A stretch of DNA of 47,231 nt from an uncultured Ruminococcus sp. (GCA_905202255.1 CAJKRH010000010.1:1-47231), one strand, 5' to 3'. Counted from the stretch's first letter, positions 1 through 8,415 are shown. Made by a program: numbers and translations. The notes: generated by a model not told the origin, from the letters alone.

Positions 1-345
1 GGGGAAAGCTCTCTTTGATGACTTTTGCCGCGCTTTTGGTCACTCAAAAGCGCGATAAACGCAAAGTATTTTTATGATTCTATACGGCGGCAGCAAGCCA
101 CCGCCCTACGATAAGAGCCCAAGTCCCGTCAACAGCCAAAACAAAAGACTTCTGCCAACCCGCTTTTTCTTTTGCCATCGCCGCCGCAAAAGAAAAAGCT
201 ATCAAAAAGAAAACGCCGGAAGAAGATTTCGCGCTCTGCGGAGCGCGACAAAGGCTCCGCGCCTTTGAACCCGCAAGCCTCCCCAAAGGCTTGACCTAAA
301 CTTTGATAAAATGCGGGCGAAAACTTTTGTGTGGCAGGCACAAGC
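1..345. repeat. Mosaic intergenic repeat: R3 tail plus R1 copy
   Basis: No gene is supported here. The first ~75 bases (with the hairpin CGCTTTTGGTCACTCAAAAGCG) match the end of the R3 copy at 42131-42380, so the window opens inside a repeat. From about 105 to 330 the sequence is an R1 copy. Its reverse complement recurs at 5190-5455, sharing the CTTTTTCTTTTGC / GCAAAAGAAAAAG inverted repeat, the CGCGCTCTGCGGAGCGCG palindrome and the block AAGGCTTGACCTAAACTTT. Short open frames here are low-complexity translations of these palindromes. Function unknown. Confidence 0.8.
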
Positions 346-400
346 TTTAATTGGTGCGTAAAAAATGTAATTATGGAGCGCGTAAGCACACTGAAATCAA

Positions 401-438
401 AATCCCATCATGCAATTTTGGCATGATGGGATTTTTTT
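401..438. terminator. Intrinsic terminator, probably bidirectional
   Basis: A perfect 13-bp stem (AATCCCATCATGC / GCATGATGGGATT) with a 7-base loop is followed by seven T on the plus strand and by TTTTG on the minus strand. It lies about 100 bases beyond the stop of the minus-strand surface protein gene, so it can end that transcript as well as any read-through from the left. Confidence 0.75.
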
Positions 439-533
439 CAGATTATTTTTCTGCGAAGTGCGCGTTTTTTTCTATATACATAATACAGAGAGCGGAAAGC
501 GCACGATTGCCGTGAAAAAGAGAGGCGGGTGCG

Positions 534-1778
534 TTATTTACTCTCGAGCATATAGAGAAGCAGCTTTGCGGCTTCCGCACGGGTAAGGTTCTTTTCTGCC
601 GAAGCCTCGGCAAAAACACCGATGGAAGCAAGTACATCCATGCCCTCCTGCGTTATCTCCGATTTCTCGTCGGCAAAAACGCAAACGGCATCATCGACGC
701 TGTATTTTTCCAGTCCGGCTATCCTGCCGACAATCGTCGCCGCATGAGCGAGAGTAATACTTTCGTTCGGTCTGAATACGGCGCCGCTTTCGGTATCAAA
801 GCCATAGACCAGTTTCATTTCCTGTGCTTTTGTGATATATCTGCGCTGATACCCCGTAAAAGACGCGTCGTCCTCAAATTTGCTTGCGATAGCGCTGTCG
901 CCCTTATCTATATCGGAAGCCCGCATTGCCATTATCAGAAAATCGGCTCGGCTTATCTCCTTTTCGGGAGAAAAAGTCATTTCATCGCCGAGTTTTTCGC
1001 CTGTGAGGATATCATTTTCCGCGAGGATAACAGCCGCCATATGTGCGTCCTCGCCCTGCATATCCGCATATTCGATATCGAGTCTGTTCTTCTCCACTTT
1101 TATTTTCACTGTGGCGGGAGCAGACTCATTACCGTACTTATCTACGGCAATAAATGTGAATTTATCCTTGCCGCTGAAGTTTTCCTCGGGTGTATATTTG
1201 ATTTTGCCCGTTTTGCGGTCGAGCAATGTCACATTGCCGTGGCGCGCATTTTTGGTGATATGAAAAGTCACCTCGTCCTCGTCCGGGTCGCTTGCGGCAA
1301 GCGAAGCGAAAACAGCGATGTTTTCTTTTCCCGCTATCTCGCCCATCTTTGCCACAGGAGCAAAATTCAGCTTTTCCATCGGCACTATCGAGCAGACAAA
1401 CGAACTTTCGTATCCGCTGTCGGCGAGGCGGAAGCGGAAGGTTGCTTCTTCATTCCCGCTTGGCACAAATGCGAGAGAGTCAAACTGTTCGCGTGTGATT
1501 ATCTGGTCGGGCAGAACATCGGCTTCGCCAAGCTTGAGCGTGCCCGTCTCGGGTGCGGGAAGCTGTGTTATCACGGCGGAACCTGCCTGCGTGCCGAGCA
1601 CACTGTCAAAATCAAAAGCGGAGAAATGCGCCGCATTTTCTCCTATGCAGGTTTTTATCATGCGTGTTTCACTCTGCATCACGGCGATTGCGGGAGAAAG
1701 CAAATCGGCGGCGGAGAGTGACAGGCACATGAATGCGAGAAGCATAAAAACTGTCAGTAAAATGTTGATTTTCTTCAT
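534..1778 (-). CDS. Secreted protein with cadherin/Ig-like domain and SLH-like repeats
   Basis: A 414-residue exported protein. Residues 1-24 form a signal peptide (MKKINILLT start, hydrophobic core, SAA cleavage region). Residues about 139-229 resemble a tandem-95/cadherin-like Ig domain, with the markers ASDPDEDEVTF, GKIKYTPEENFSGKDKF and VDKYGNES. From about 240 to the end there are three SLH-like segments (SRADFLIMAMRASD, RPNESITLAHAATIVGRIAG, LTRAEAAKLLLYML), which usually bind secondary cell-wall polymers. The likely role is a cell-wall-anchored surface protein of unknown ligand. The start has a good RBS (GAAAGGAAG, 6 bases upstream). It is a single gene with GtrA divergent upstream. 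The SLH motifs are degenerate, so wall binding is inferred. Confidence 0.8.
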   Translation of the reverse strand: MKKINILLTVFMLLAFMCLSLSAADLLSPAIAVMQSETRMIKTCIGENAAHFSAFDFDSVLGTQAGSAVITQLPAPETGTLKLGEADVLPDQIITREQFDSLAFVPSGNEEATFRFRLADSGYESSFVCSIVPMEKLNFAPVAKMGEIAGKENIAVFASLAASDPDEDEVTFHITKNARHGNVTLLDRKTGKIKYTPEENFSGKDKFTFIAVDKYGNESAPATVKIKVEKNRLDIEYADMQGEDAHMAAVILAENDILTGEKLGDEMTFSPEKEISRADFLIMAMRASDIDKGDSAIASKFEDDASFTGYQRRYITKAQEMKLVYGFDTESGAVFRPNESITLAHAATIVGRIAGLEKYSVDDAVCVFADEKSEITQEGMDVLASIGVFAEASAEKNLTRAEAAKLLLYMLESK

Positions 1779-1885
1779 TATTTTTCTTCCTTTCGAAAAA
1801 TTTCCGCTTACTGCGGGTATCGGTAATATTTTTACCGCTCTTTTCCTTTTTTATAAGCAAGATGGCAATTATTTTTTGTTTACTA

Positions 1886-1914
1886 TTGAAATTAAGGGAA
1901 AAATATGGTATACT
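1886..1914 (+). promoter_or_regulatory. Sigma-A promoter of gtrA-like gene
   Basis: TTGAAA and TATACT are separated by 17 bases, about 40 bases upstream of the GtrA start codon. It reads away from the divergent surface protein gene. Confidence 0.65.
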
Positions 1915-1954
1915 TGATTTATAAAATCCGCCGAAAAAGGCGCTTTGAGGTTAT

Positions 1955-2398
1955 ATGAAAATGAGTAAAAAATCAAATAAAAATCTCTTTGAATTTCTTC
2001 GTTACGCTATAGTCGGCGGCATCGCGGCGCTTGTCGATATGGGTGTGCTGGCACTTTTCAAAGAGGTTGTTTTCGGCGGGAGTGAAAAGGTTTCGACACT
2101 TATTATTGCGACTACGGCGGGCTTTTTTGCGGGTCTTGCCGTGAATTTTATACTCTCGAGAATATTTGTTTTCACCTCGGCAGAACAGCATAAAAGAGAC
2201 GGCGGCTGGAAAGGCTTCCTGCTCTATACGCTCGTCGGCGCCATCGGATATGGGCTGACCGTGCTTCTCATGTGGGTCGGAACGAATATAACAGGGCGCG
2301 CGGGTTTCTGGTATCTGCTCGTCAACTGCGTTGTCAAGGGCATTGTCCTCATATGGAACTATATAGGAAGAAAACTGCTCGTGTATAGAGGGAATTAA
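1955..2398 (+). CDS. GtrA family membrane protein
   Basis: A 147-residue protein with four predicted membrane segments and the GtrA opening FLRYAIVGGIAALVDMGVL. Downstream it has AVNFILSRIFVF, then YTLVGAIGYGLTVLLMW and a basic C-terminus (NYIGRKLLVYRGN). Family members help move lipid-linked (bactoprenol) sugars across the membrane for wall or teichoic-acid glycosylation; the substrate cannot be told here. ATG at 1955 sits 4 bases after GAGG and a second in-frame ATG at 1961 sits 10 bases after it, so the start is uncertain by two residues. No glycosyltransferase is adjacent, so it is an orphan GtrA. Its stop codon overlaps a repeat hairpin. Confidence 0.88.
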   Translation: MKMSKKSNKNLFEFLRYAIVGGIAALVDMGVLALFKEVVFGGSEKVSTLIIATTAGFFAGLAVNFILSRIFVFTSAEQHKRDGGWKGFLLYTLVGAIGYGLTVLLMWVGTNITGRAGFWYLLVNCVVKGIVLIWNYIGRKLLVYRGN

Positions 2399-2421
2399 CA
2401 CATATGCGAAGCATGTGTGTT
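2397..2421. repeat. R4 hairpin repeat (copy 1)
   Basis: AACACATATGC-GAA-GCATGTGTGTT is an 11-bp hairpin (one G-T pair) that begins inside the GtrA stop codon. A sister copy at 22287-22311 has the same layout and the same flanks (GAGGGAATT before, GGCGTCGCC after). Compensating changes in the arms (ATATGC/GCATGT against ATACGC/GCGTGT) suggest the fold is conserved. There is no T-run, so it is not an ordinary terminator. Confidence 0.65.
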
Positions 2422-2475
2422 GGCGTCGCCGCCTACGACGACCCGTAAAATGCAAAAAGATACTTTTCTTATAAT

Positions 2476-2698
2476 GTTCTTTTCGCTTGTCCGAAAAGAA
2501 CGAAAAGGACAAAAAGAGGAATGCTTTCCTCTTTTAAACACCTTCTGTCGCCTCGCGGCGACTGGTGCGAACAAAGTGCCCCGACCGTCCCGCTGTAGCT
2601 TAACCACGGCTACAGGTTCGAAACGCTCAAGCGCCGACTCGGATTTGCCGCTGTGCCATGTCAGGCTACGGCAAACCTCGCGGTTGATATTTGGGTGC
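2476..2698. repeat. R2 intergenic repeat (copy A)
   Basis: About 223 bp nearly identical to 41823-42044, in the same orientation. It opens with the palindrome GTTCTTTTCGCTTGTCCGAA and its complement, then AAGGACAAAAAGAGG. It carries conserved blocks such as TGTCGCCTCGCGGCGAC and ACCACGGCTACAGGTTCG. No convincing ORF is present in either copy: the open frames differ between copies and lack ribosome sites. The rest of the 400-bp gap before mnmE holds nothing recognisable beyond the mnmE ribosome-binding site. Confidence 0.85.
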
Positions 2699-2810
2699 TG
2701 ATATGGGGAAGTTTGTGCGCTGACGGGATAAAGCATATATTTTTGCTTTTTCTGTTTGTTGGCTCAACATCAAAACAACACATTACCACAAAAATTCAAA
2801 GGAGAAACGT

Positions 2811-4193
2811 ATGTACAGCATATTCGGTTCGGTTATAGCCGCCATATCGACCCCGCGCGGAAAGGGCGGCATCGCCGTCATACGCATGTCGGGCGACGGA
2901 AGCATTGCCATCGGCGAAAAATTCATCTTCCCCAAAAACGGCAAACCGCTCTCCGCCGTAAAATCAAATTACGCGGCACTCTGCGATGTGAAAAATGCGG
3001 ACGGCACCACACTTGATGAAGCCGTGGTCACCGTTTTCCGCGCTCCGCATTCGTTCACGGGTGAAGACACCGTTGAAATCTCATGCCATGGCGGCGTACT
3101 GCTCTCGAGCCGCGTGCTTTCACGCGCATTCGAATGCGGAGCTGTGCAGGCGGCGGCAGGCGAATTTACACGCCGTGCTTTCTCCTCCGGCAAGATAAGC
3201 CTTTCGCAGGCAGAGGCGGTCATAGGCAAAATAGATGCGAAAACAGACAGCAGTCTCCGCCTTTGGGACAATGCGGCGCAGGGCAAGATAAAACGCGAAA
3301 CCGACGCGATTTACGATGAACTGGGCGAGATTATTTCGAGCGCATATGCCACGATAGATTTCCCCGAGGAGGACCTCGCGCCGCTTTCTCGCGATGAAAT
3401 GCGCACGCGCACACAAAAAATCGCCGCGCATCTTGCTGCGCTCGCCGCAACATATCGTACGGGACATGCTGTCTGCGAGGGCGTGAACACCGTCATCTGC
3501 GGCAAGCCGAACACGGGCAAGTCTACCCTGCTCAATCTGCTGTGCGGCAGCGAACGGGCAATAGTAACCGACATTGCCGGCACGACGCGCGATGTGATAA
3601 GCGAAACTGTTGCCGCAGGCGACATTTTGCTCCGTCTTTGTGACACTGCGGGCATACGCGAAACGGGTGATGCCATAGAGAAAATAGGCGTTGACCGTTC
3701 GCTCTCCGCGATAGAGAATGCCGAGCTGATTCTCGCCGTTTTCGACGGGAGCAAACCGCTCGACGATGAGGACAGACAAATTATCACACTTATAAAAGAA
3801 AAAGCAACTTCGGGTTGCGACATTGTTGCCATTCTCAATAAAAGTGACAAAGGTGAGGCACTCTCTGCCGATGATGTGGGATTCCCACATTCCGTGCGTA
3901 TTTCCGCAAAAGATGAAACGGCAAAATCAACCGTCACAGCAGAGATAGAATCGCTCTATACCGATGGCGAATATACCGAAAACGCAGTCCTGACGGGAGA
4001 AAGGCAGTATGCCGCCGTATGCCGTGCGCTTGAACTCACAAAAGGCGCGCTCGAGGCACTTGATACCTTCGGCGAGGATATCGCAGGAAGCGAACTTGAA
4101 CAGGCAATGGGCGCTATCGGCGAGATAGACGGCAGGGCTGTAGGCGAAGATGTTGTAAACAGAATATTCCATAATTTCTGTGTAGGTAAATGA
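2811..4193 (+). CDS. mnmE: tRNA modification GTPase MnmE
   Basis: A 460-residue GTPase that works with MnmG to place the (carboxymethyl)aminomethyl group on U34 of certain tRNAs. The N-terminal folate-binding domain (residues 1-120) begins TIAAIATP-like (IAAISTPRGKGGIAVIRMSG). The G domain shows the P-loop GKPNTGKST (231-239), DIAGTTRD, DTAGIRE and NKSD. The protein ends in FCVGK, which carries the conserved C-terminal cysteine. The length is normal. The start follows AAAGGAG by six bases. birA begins one base after the stop, so the two are co-translated. MnmE in Firmicutes usually lies near the origin with mnmG and jag; here it pairs with birA instead. Confidence 0.97.
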   Translation: MYSIFGSVIAAISTPRGKGGIAVIRMSGDGSIAIGEKFIFPKNGKPLSAVKSNYAALCDVKNADGTTLDEAVVTVFRAPHSFTGEDTVEISCHGGVLLSSRVLSRAFECGAVQAAAGEFTRRAFSSGKISLSQAEAVIGKIDAKTDSSLRLWDNAAQGKIKRETDAIYDELGEIISSAYATIDFPEEDLAPLSRDEMRTRTQKIAAHLAALAATYRTGHAVCEGVNTVICGKPNTGKSTLLNLLCGSERAIVTDIAGTTRDVISETVAAGDILLRLCDTAGIRETGDAIEKIGVDRSLSAIENAELILAVFDGSKPLDDEDRQIITLIKEKATSGCDIVAILNKSDKGEALSADDVGFPHSVRISAKDETAKSTVTAEIESLYTDGEYTENAVLTGERQYAAVCRALELTKGALEALDTFGEDIAGSELEQAMGAIGEIDGRAVGEDVVNRIFHNFCVGK

Positions 4194-4194
4194 T

Positions 4195-5124
4195 ATGAGT
4201 ACAAAAGAAACTATACTCCGACTGCTTGAGGCGGCTGGTGGAAAATTTATCAGCGGTTCGGATATCGCACGCAGTGCGGGTGTCTCGCGGAATGCCGTAT
4301 GGAAAAATGCCGCCGCTCTGCGCGAAGCCGGCTTTGATATAGAAGCAGGTGACGGCGGTTACCGCATGGCAGGCGATAAGCTCTGCCCTGAACTGATAAA
4401 ATATTATGCAAAAAACGATTTCGGTATAACATTTTTCACAGAAACGGGCTCCACAAACCGCGAGGCGGCGAGGCTTGCTTCTTCCGTGACACTTCCGCAT
4501 ATGGTGGCGGCGGCGGCACAAAGTGGCGGCAGAGGACGGCATGGGAAGAGCTTCTTTTCCGAGGGCGGAATATATTTCAGCATGATTCTCGATGCCGCGG
4601 CGGTGAAAATCCCGCCGATGCTGCTGACAACGGCGGCGGCTTGCGCCACGCTCCGCGCGATAGAAGCGGAATACGATGCCAAGCCGAAAATCAAATGGAT
4701 AAACGATATTTATCTCGGTGAGAAAAAGGTCTGCGGGATACTCACCGAGGCGCAGAGCGACCTCGAAACAGGCACTTTTTCGCATTATATCGTCGGCATA
4801 GGAATAAATGCGGGCGGCGATAATTTCCCGCCTGAGGTGGCAGATATCGCCTGCTCGCTCGACCCGGCGCGCATGCGCAAAAACAGGCTTTGCACCGCCA
4901 CTGCGGATAACCTGCTTGATTTCATCAAGGCGGAACCTGCGGATATCGTGCGGCTCGCGAGCGAAAAAAGCTGTGTGCTCGGAAGAGAAATCCGCTTTTT
5001 CGGCGGAAAAGAGGGCGTCGGCAAGGCTGTCGCTCTCGGCGAAAACGGCGAGCTTATCGTCGAGACGGCAGATGGCAAGGTCACACTCTCGGGCGGCGAA
5101 ATCTCGGTAAGATTCACAAAATAA
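4195..5124 (+). CDS. birA: Biotin-protein ligase / biotin operon repressor BirA
   Basis: A 309-residue bifunctional BirA. Residues 1-60 are a winged helix (GSDIARSAGVSRNAVWKNAA), so this is the repressor type. The catalytic domain has the biotinyl-AMP loop GGRGRHGKSF, KWINDIYLGEKKVCGIL with the conserved lysine, and a small C-terminal SH3-like domain. The enzyme makes biotinyl-5'-AMP and transfers biotin to carboxylase carrier lysines; the AMP-loaded dimer would repress biotin genes. It sits one base after mnmE, probably in one transcript, ended by the terminator at 5123-5157. No biotin synthesis gene is in the window. Confidence 0.95.
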   Translation: MSTKETILRLLEAAGGKFISGSDIARSAGVSRNAVWKNAAALREAGFDIEAGDGGYRMAGDKLCPELIKYYAKNDFGITFFTETGSTNREAARLASSVTLPHMVAAAAQSGGRGRHGKSFFSEGGIYFSMILDAAAVKIPPMLLTTAAACATLRAIEAEYDAKPKIKWINDIYLGEKKVCGILTEAQSDLETGTFSHYIVGIGINAGGDNFPPEVADIACSLDPARMRKNRLCTATADNLLDFIKAEPADIVRLASEKSCVLGREIRFFGGKEGVGKAVALGENGELIVETADGKVTLSGGEISVRFTK

Positions 5125-5157
5125 AAAAGGTGCGATTGTATAAATCGCACCTTTTTT
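5123..5157 (+). terminator. Terminator of mnmE-birA
   Basis: The inverted repeat AAAAAAGGTGCGATT / AATCGCACCTTTTTT with loop GTATA overlaps the birA stop codon. The A-rich left arm makes it usable from both strands. Confidence 0.9.
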
Positions 5158-5189
5158 GCGCGTTCAGATGCTATCAATCAAAGCTTTCG

Positions 5190-5455
5190 CCCGCCATAAT
5201 TGAAGTTTTCGCCCGCCTTTTTCCATTAAAGTTTAGGTCAAGCCTTTGGGAAGGCTTGCGAAGTCAAGAGCGCGTAGCTCTTGTCGCGCTCCGCAGAGCG
5301 CGAAACCTCCCCGTCTCGGCGCTTTTCTTTTTTGTAGCTTTTTCTTTTGCGGCGGCGATAGCAAAAGAAAAAGCGGGAAGGGATTTGACTTTTTATTTTG
5401 GCTGTTGAGGGGACTTTGGCTCTCAGGTAGGGGCGAACATTGTTCGCCCGCGAGA
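5190..5455. repeat. R1 intergenic repeat, inverted copy
   Basis: The reverse complement of this stretch aligns through most of its length with 105-330: same order of the TTTAGGTCAAGCCTTT block, the CGCGCTCCGCAGAGCGCG palindrome and the CTTTTTCTTTTGC / GCAAAAGAAAAAG inverted repeat. It ends at 5428-5455 with a short GGGGCGAACATTGTTCGCCC palindrome unit that also occurs at 42400-42430. No gene. Confidence 0.8.
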
Positions 5456-5480
5456 TGCTTAAAGAAACTTTTATTTTATC

Positions 5481-5706
5481 GTACTTTTCAGTGACGAAAA
5501 GTACCAAAAGTCATTTAAGAGGGCTTTCCTCCCTCTTAAAAAACACCTTCCGCGTGCACGAGTTAGTCGCGCGAGCCATGCGTGGTGAGTGCGTGCGGCA
5601 GGGTAGCATGGCGAAAATCGGCAGTTTTGTGTTCCCAACAGTTTCAGCTATACCGCGCGTGCGAACATTTCACACGAAAGAACCAAGCAGATTCGTGCAC
5701 GCATTG
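5481..5706. repeat. R3 intergenic repeat, inverted copy
   Basis: Inverted relative to the copies at 22441-22684 and 42131-42380. It starts with the GTACTTTTC...GAAAAGTAC hairpin and ACCAAAAGTCA, then CGTGCACGAGTTAGTCGC, CGCGTGCGAACAT and AGATTCGTGCACGCA. The arms and edges are conserved while the centre diverges. No supported gene. Confidence 0.8.
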
Positions 5707-5718
5707 TCCCCCCACACA

Positions 5719-5749
5719 CAAATACGGGCGACAGCGTCGCCCGTATTTG
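5719..5749. terminator. Strong hairpin downstream of the DUF11 gene
   Basis: A perfect 14-bp stem (CAAATACGGGCGAC / GTCGCCCGTATTTG) with loop AGC lies 20 bases beyond the DUF11 stop codon. A T-rich tail follows only on the plus strand, so its use as a minus-strand terminator is likely by position but not ideal in sequence. Confidence 0.55.
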
Positions 5750-5769
5750 CATTTTTCCGTGCTTTTATT

Positions 5770-6627
5770 TTAAATTGTCCCCGTGACCTCGACGACGGTA
5801 ACGCCGGGAGAAGCGGTAACTGCACCTGTTGTCGTATCTGTCGTAAATGTTGCCGCAGGCACTGTTATCTCATAAGATGAGCCTGCCGCAGGTAAAGTCA
5901 GCGTGCCGCCGGTATAGGTGTAATTCTCTGCGGCGACAGTCGTACCGTTCACGGTGACGGTTATGTCCGTCGGTGCGGGAGAGAAAACATCCGTCAGTAC
6001 AACATCCGTTGCCGCATCGTTGCCGTAATTATAAATAGTAAAGGTATAAGTCAGCTGTCCGCCGCCTGTTACGGGGTTCGGTGACATTGCCTTGACTATA
6101 TTCAGCCTTGCATAATCCTCTACGGTTATCGTATTTGATTCTTCGGCTGTGCCGAGTGTAGGCGAAGTGAAAGTTGCCGTATTTGTTACGGTAGAACCAG
6201 AGGTGAGCGGTGCTTCATCTGTCAGTGCCGCCTTATAGATAATAACGGCATTTGCGCCCGCAGGTATAGACGGCAGAGTGAATCTTATCTGCCCTGCCTC
6301 GGTTGCAGGAGTCAGCTCTGAGGTATAAACACCGTTTATATAAAGATATGCGGGTCCGACATAGGAAAGCGGCGTATATGTGACTTCGCCTACGGTCGCT
6401 CTTCCGAGATTGTCGGTCACTGTGATATCTGCCGCGGCGTTTGCGCTGCCGTTTGTCAGCGAGAGAATATATGTTATCTCATCGCCTGCCGTGTAAGTCG
6501 AGCCGAGCGAGGTTTTGCTTCCCGTCAGCGGTTCTGTCAGAGTAGCCGTTGCTATATTTGATGCGGCAGCGGCATTTACCGCACCGTAAGAATAAGTTAT
6601 TCTTGCCTGATTTGTAATAGTTGCCAT
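5770..6627 (-). CDS. DUF11-domain repeat protein without signal peptide
   Basis: A 285-residue protein very rich in Thr, Ala, Val and Gly, built of beta-sandwich repeats. Residues about 1-165 hold a first unit (MATITNQARITYSYG, TYILSLTNGSANAAADITV, INGVYTSEL). Residues 170-260 hold a classic DUF11 unit with KAMSPNPVTGGGQLTYTF and NYGNDAATDVVLTDVF. There is no signal peptide, membrane segment or sorting motif, which is odd for a family normally found on cell or spore surfaces. Similar signal-less proteins occur in many Clostridia, in my recollection; their role is not known. It is a single gene with its own promoter; RBS GGAGGATAAAAG precedes the ATG. Confidence 0.8.
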   Translation of the reverse strand: MATITNQARITYSYGAVNAAAASNIATATLTEPLTGSKTSLGSTYTAGDEITYILSLTNGSANAAADITVTDNLGRATVGEVTYTPLSYVGPAYLYINGVYTSELTPATEAGQIRFTLPSIPAGANAVIIYKAALTDEAPLTSGSTVTNTATFTSPTLGTAEESNTITVEDYARLNIVKAMSPNPVTGGGQLTYTFTIYNYGNDAATDVVLTDVFSPAPTDITVTVNGTTVAAENYTYTGGTLTLPAAGSSYEITVPAATFTTDTTTGAVTASPGVTVVEVTGTI

Positions 6628-6683
6628 AAATTCTTTTATCCTCCGAAATTTGATTGTCGGGTAGGGCTTTTATGCCCTGCTTC

Positions 6684-6712
6684 ATTATATGACGGCAGGC
6701 AAATTTCGACAA
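6684..6712 (-). promoter_or_regulatory. Promoter of the DUF11 gene
   Basis: On the minus strand TTGTCG and a perfect TATAAT are 17 bases apart, about 55 bases upstream of the start codon. Confidence 0.6.
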
Positions 6713-6816
6713 AACAGCAGTATGGCAATTTATTCCGATATAGGATACAGCGCTTCATTTCATGCAAAAAATGATGCTCTTTTTCCTTATATATGTATAT
6801 TATGAAATATTTTCCA

Positions 6817-6846
6817 TTGATTTCATTATGCTTTTTATTGTATTAT
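6817..6846 (+). promoter_or_regulatory. Promoter of the M23 peptidase gene
   Basis: TTGATT and TATTAT are separated by 18 bases, about 50 bases before the ATG. The AT-rich stretch 6713-6894 between the two divergent genes holds no other recognisable element. Confidence 0.5.
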
Positions 6847-6894
6847 TATGACAGAATCACATCCCGAACGGATACGGTAAAAAGGAATACTCTC

Positions 6895-8301
6895 ATGAAA
6901 TCATCTCTATCAAAAAGGCGGCTTTCCGCCGCACTTTTCATTCTCGCCGTGCTATGCGCACTGATACTTCTTTGTTCCTGCTCCTCCGAAGAGACACTCG
7001 ACGGCAAAGTCTCCACTCTGCCATCTGCCGCGCCGCCCGCGACGGAAACGACAACGCCGTCTTTACTTGTGACGACAGAAAAAACCGCACAAACGACGGT
7101 AACAAACACTACCCTTCCGCCCGAAACGACAGCCACCGAAACTGACACCGCTTCCACCGAAACAACCGCGACAACCACAGAGTCCACCGTAGCATCCGCG
7201 GTAGCATCGACCTCAACCGCTTCAACTACATCAACCGCAGTAGCCGAAGCGCCGCCGACATCATATGTTTTCACCAGAACCGAAGATATCCCCTATGAGA
7301 CGGAAATACGGTATTCCGATGAGCATTATGACGACGATACGATAGTTATCCGCGAGGGCATCGTCGGGAAAAAGGTTTATACCACGACGCTGCTTTACCG
7401 CGCGGGGCGACCGATAGGCAATTACATAGACGAACGCATACAGGTATATCCGAAAAATGAAATCCTCCTCATGGGGACAAAGGTTTCGCATACATCGGAA
7501 ATCGAGGTGCGGACAAGCGATATCCCATATGAAACGGAACGGATTTCAGACGACAGTCTGCCGCTCGGCGAGGAAAAGCTTATCGCCACAGGCAGAAACG
7601 GCATCCTCAAGGAAACATATGAGATATCGTATTACCACGGCGAAAAGGAGAACGAAACTCTCATTTTGCAGGAACGCGAAGAGCCTGTAAACGAAGTTAT
7701 CGCCGTCGGCACATATGTCGCTCCCGAGCCGGAACCGGAACCAACACCCGAACCCGAACCTACACCGGAGCCCGAGCCTACACCTGAACCCGACCCCACA
7801 CCGAATCCGACGCCCGAGCCCGAGAAATTCCGCCTGCCGTATCTTGTCGCAGGAGAAGTGAGCGGCAAATACATAGGCAGAAATTACAACATCACACAGA
7901 ATTACGGAAGCGGAGGTCATGGCGGACTTGATATCGGCGTATGGTATGGAGAAGCCGTTGTCGCCTCGATGAGCGGCAGAGTTGTGATGGCATATAATAA
8001 CGGCGCTTTCAACCCCGCTACCGACAAAAGTATGCTCTGGACATACGGTACATTTGTTGTGATAGAGCATGAAAACGGAATGCGTACATATTATGCACAC
8101 ATGAGCAAAAAATTCGTCTCTGTCGGTGATTATGTTCAGGCGGGACAGGTGATAGGCGAATCGGGAAATACCGGCAGAGTCAGCCCATCGCCCACAACAG
8201 CAAATCCGTATGCAGGCACACATCTGCATTTTGAGATACGCGTATATGACAGCAAAACAGGCAAATATACGCGCGTAAATCCCATGGATTATCTGAAATA
8301 A
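6895..8301 (+). CDS. G5-domain M23 murein peptidase, lipoprotein-like
   Basis: A 468-residue envelope hydrolase. The ATG at 6895 (after AAAAAGG) is preferred over upstream in-frame starts because it begins a proper signal (KSSLSKRRLSAALFILAVL) with a lipobox-like LCSC at Cys29. Residues ~35-120 are a Thr/Ser-rich spacer. Two G5 domains follow (~125-195 and ~200-275), each opening with DIPYETE. Then comes a PEPTPEPEP linker and a C-terminal M23 (LytM) metallopeptidase domain with the zinc ligands HGGLD and HLHFE, plus the active-site YAHMS. G5 domains bind polysaccharide or peptidoglycan sugars; M23 enzymes cut peptide cross-links. Probable wall remodelling enzyme held at the membrane by a lipid and reaching the wall through extended linkers. 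Confidence 0.92.
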   Translation: MKSSLSKRRLSAALFILAVLCALILLCSCSSEETLDGKVSTLPSAAPPATETTTPSLLVTTEKTAQTTVTNTTLPPETTATETDTASTETTATTTESTVASAVASTSTASTTSTAVAEAPPTSYVFTRTEDIPYETEIRYSDEHYDDDTIVIREGIVGKKVYTTTLLYRAGRPIGNYIDERIQVYPKNEILLMGTKVSHTSEIEVRTSDIPYETERISDDSLPLGEEKLIATGRNGILKETYEISYYHGEKENETLILQEREEPVNEVIAVGTYVAPEPEPEPTPEPEPTPEPEPTPEPDPTPNPTPEPEKFRLPYLVAGEVSGKYIGRNYNITQNYGSGGHGGLDIGVWYGEAVVASMSGRVVMAYNNGAFNPATDKSMLWTYGTFVVIEHENGMRTYYAHMSKKFVSVGDYVQAGQVIGESGNTGRVSPSPTTANPYAGTHLHFEIRVYDSKTGKYTRVNPMDYLK

Positions 8302-8321
8302 ATGGCAACAAAAAAACACCT

Positions 8322-8370
8322 GCTTTTGCTTCCTTCTCATAAAGATGAATTATGAGAAGGAAGCAAAAGC
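8322..8370. terminator. 19-bp hairpin after the M23 gene
   Basis: GCTTTTGCTTCCTTCTCAT and its exact reverse complement flank an 11-base loop. On the minus strand the stem is followed by AGGTGTTTTTTTG, so it suits transcripts arriving from the recombinase operon. On the plus strand it has no T-run. Confidence 0.6.
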
Positions 8371-8381
8371 AATCGGGCGGG

Positions 8382-8415
8382 AAGGACGAACAGTTTCGGC
8401 TGTTCGTCCTTTTCG
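8382..8415 (+). terminator. Intrinsic terminator of the M23 gene
   Basis: A 12-bp stem AAGGACGAACAG / CTGTTCGTCCTT with loop TTTCGG, then a T-rich tail. The loop resembles a stable UUCG-type turn. Confidence 0.7.

Noticed and set aside
744..1721. Long plus-strand frames opposite the surface protein gene
   Set aside because: The minus-strand protein has a signal peptide and recognisable domains; the opposite frames do not.
5238..5507. Clusters of ~60-90 codon frames within the intergenic repeats
   Set aside because: They recur in several repeat copies in different frames, lack ribosome sites and translate palindromes (SFFFCHRRRKRK-like); not genes.
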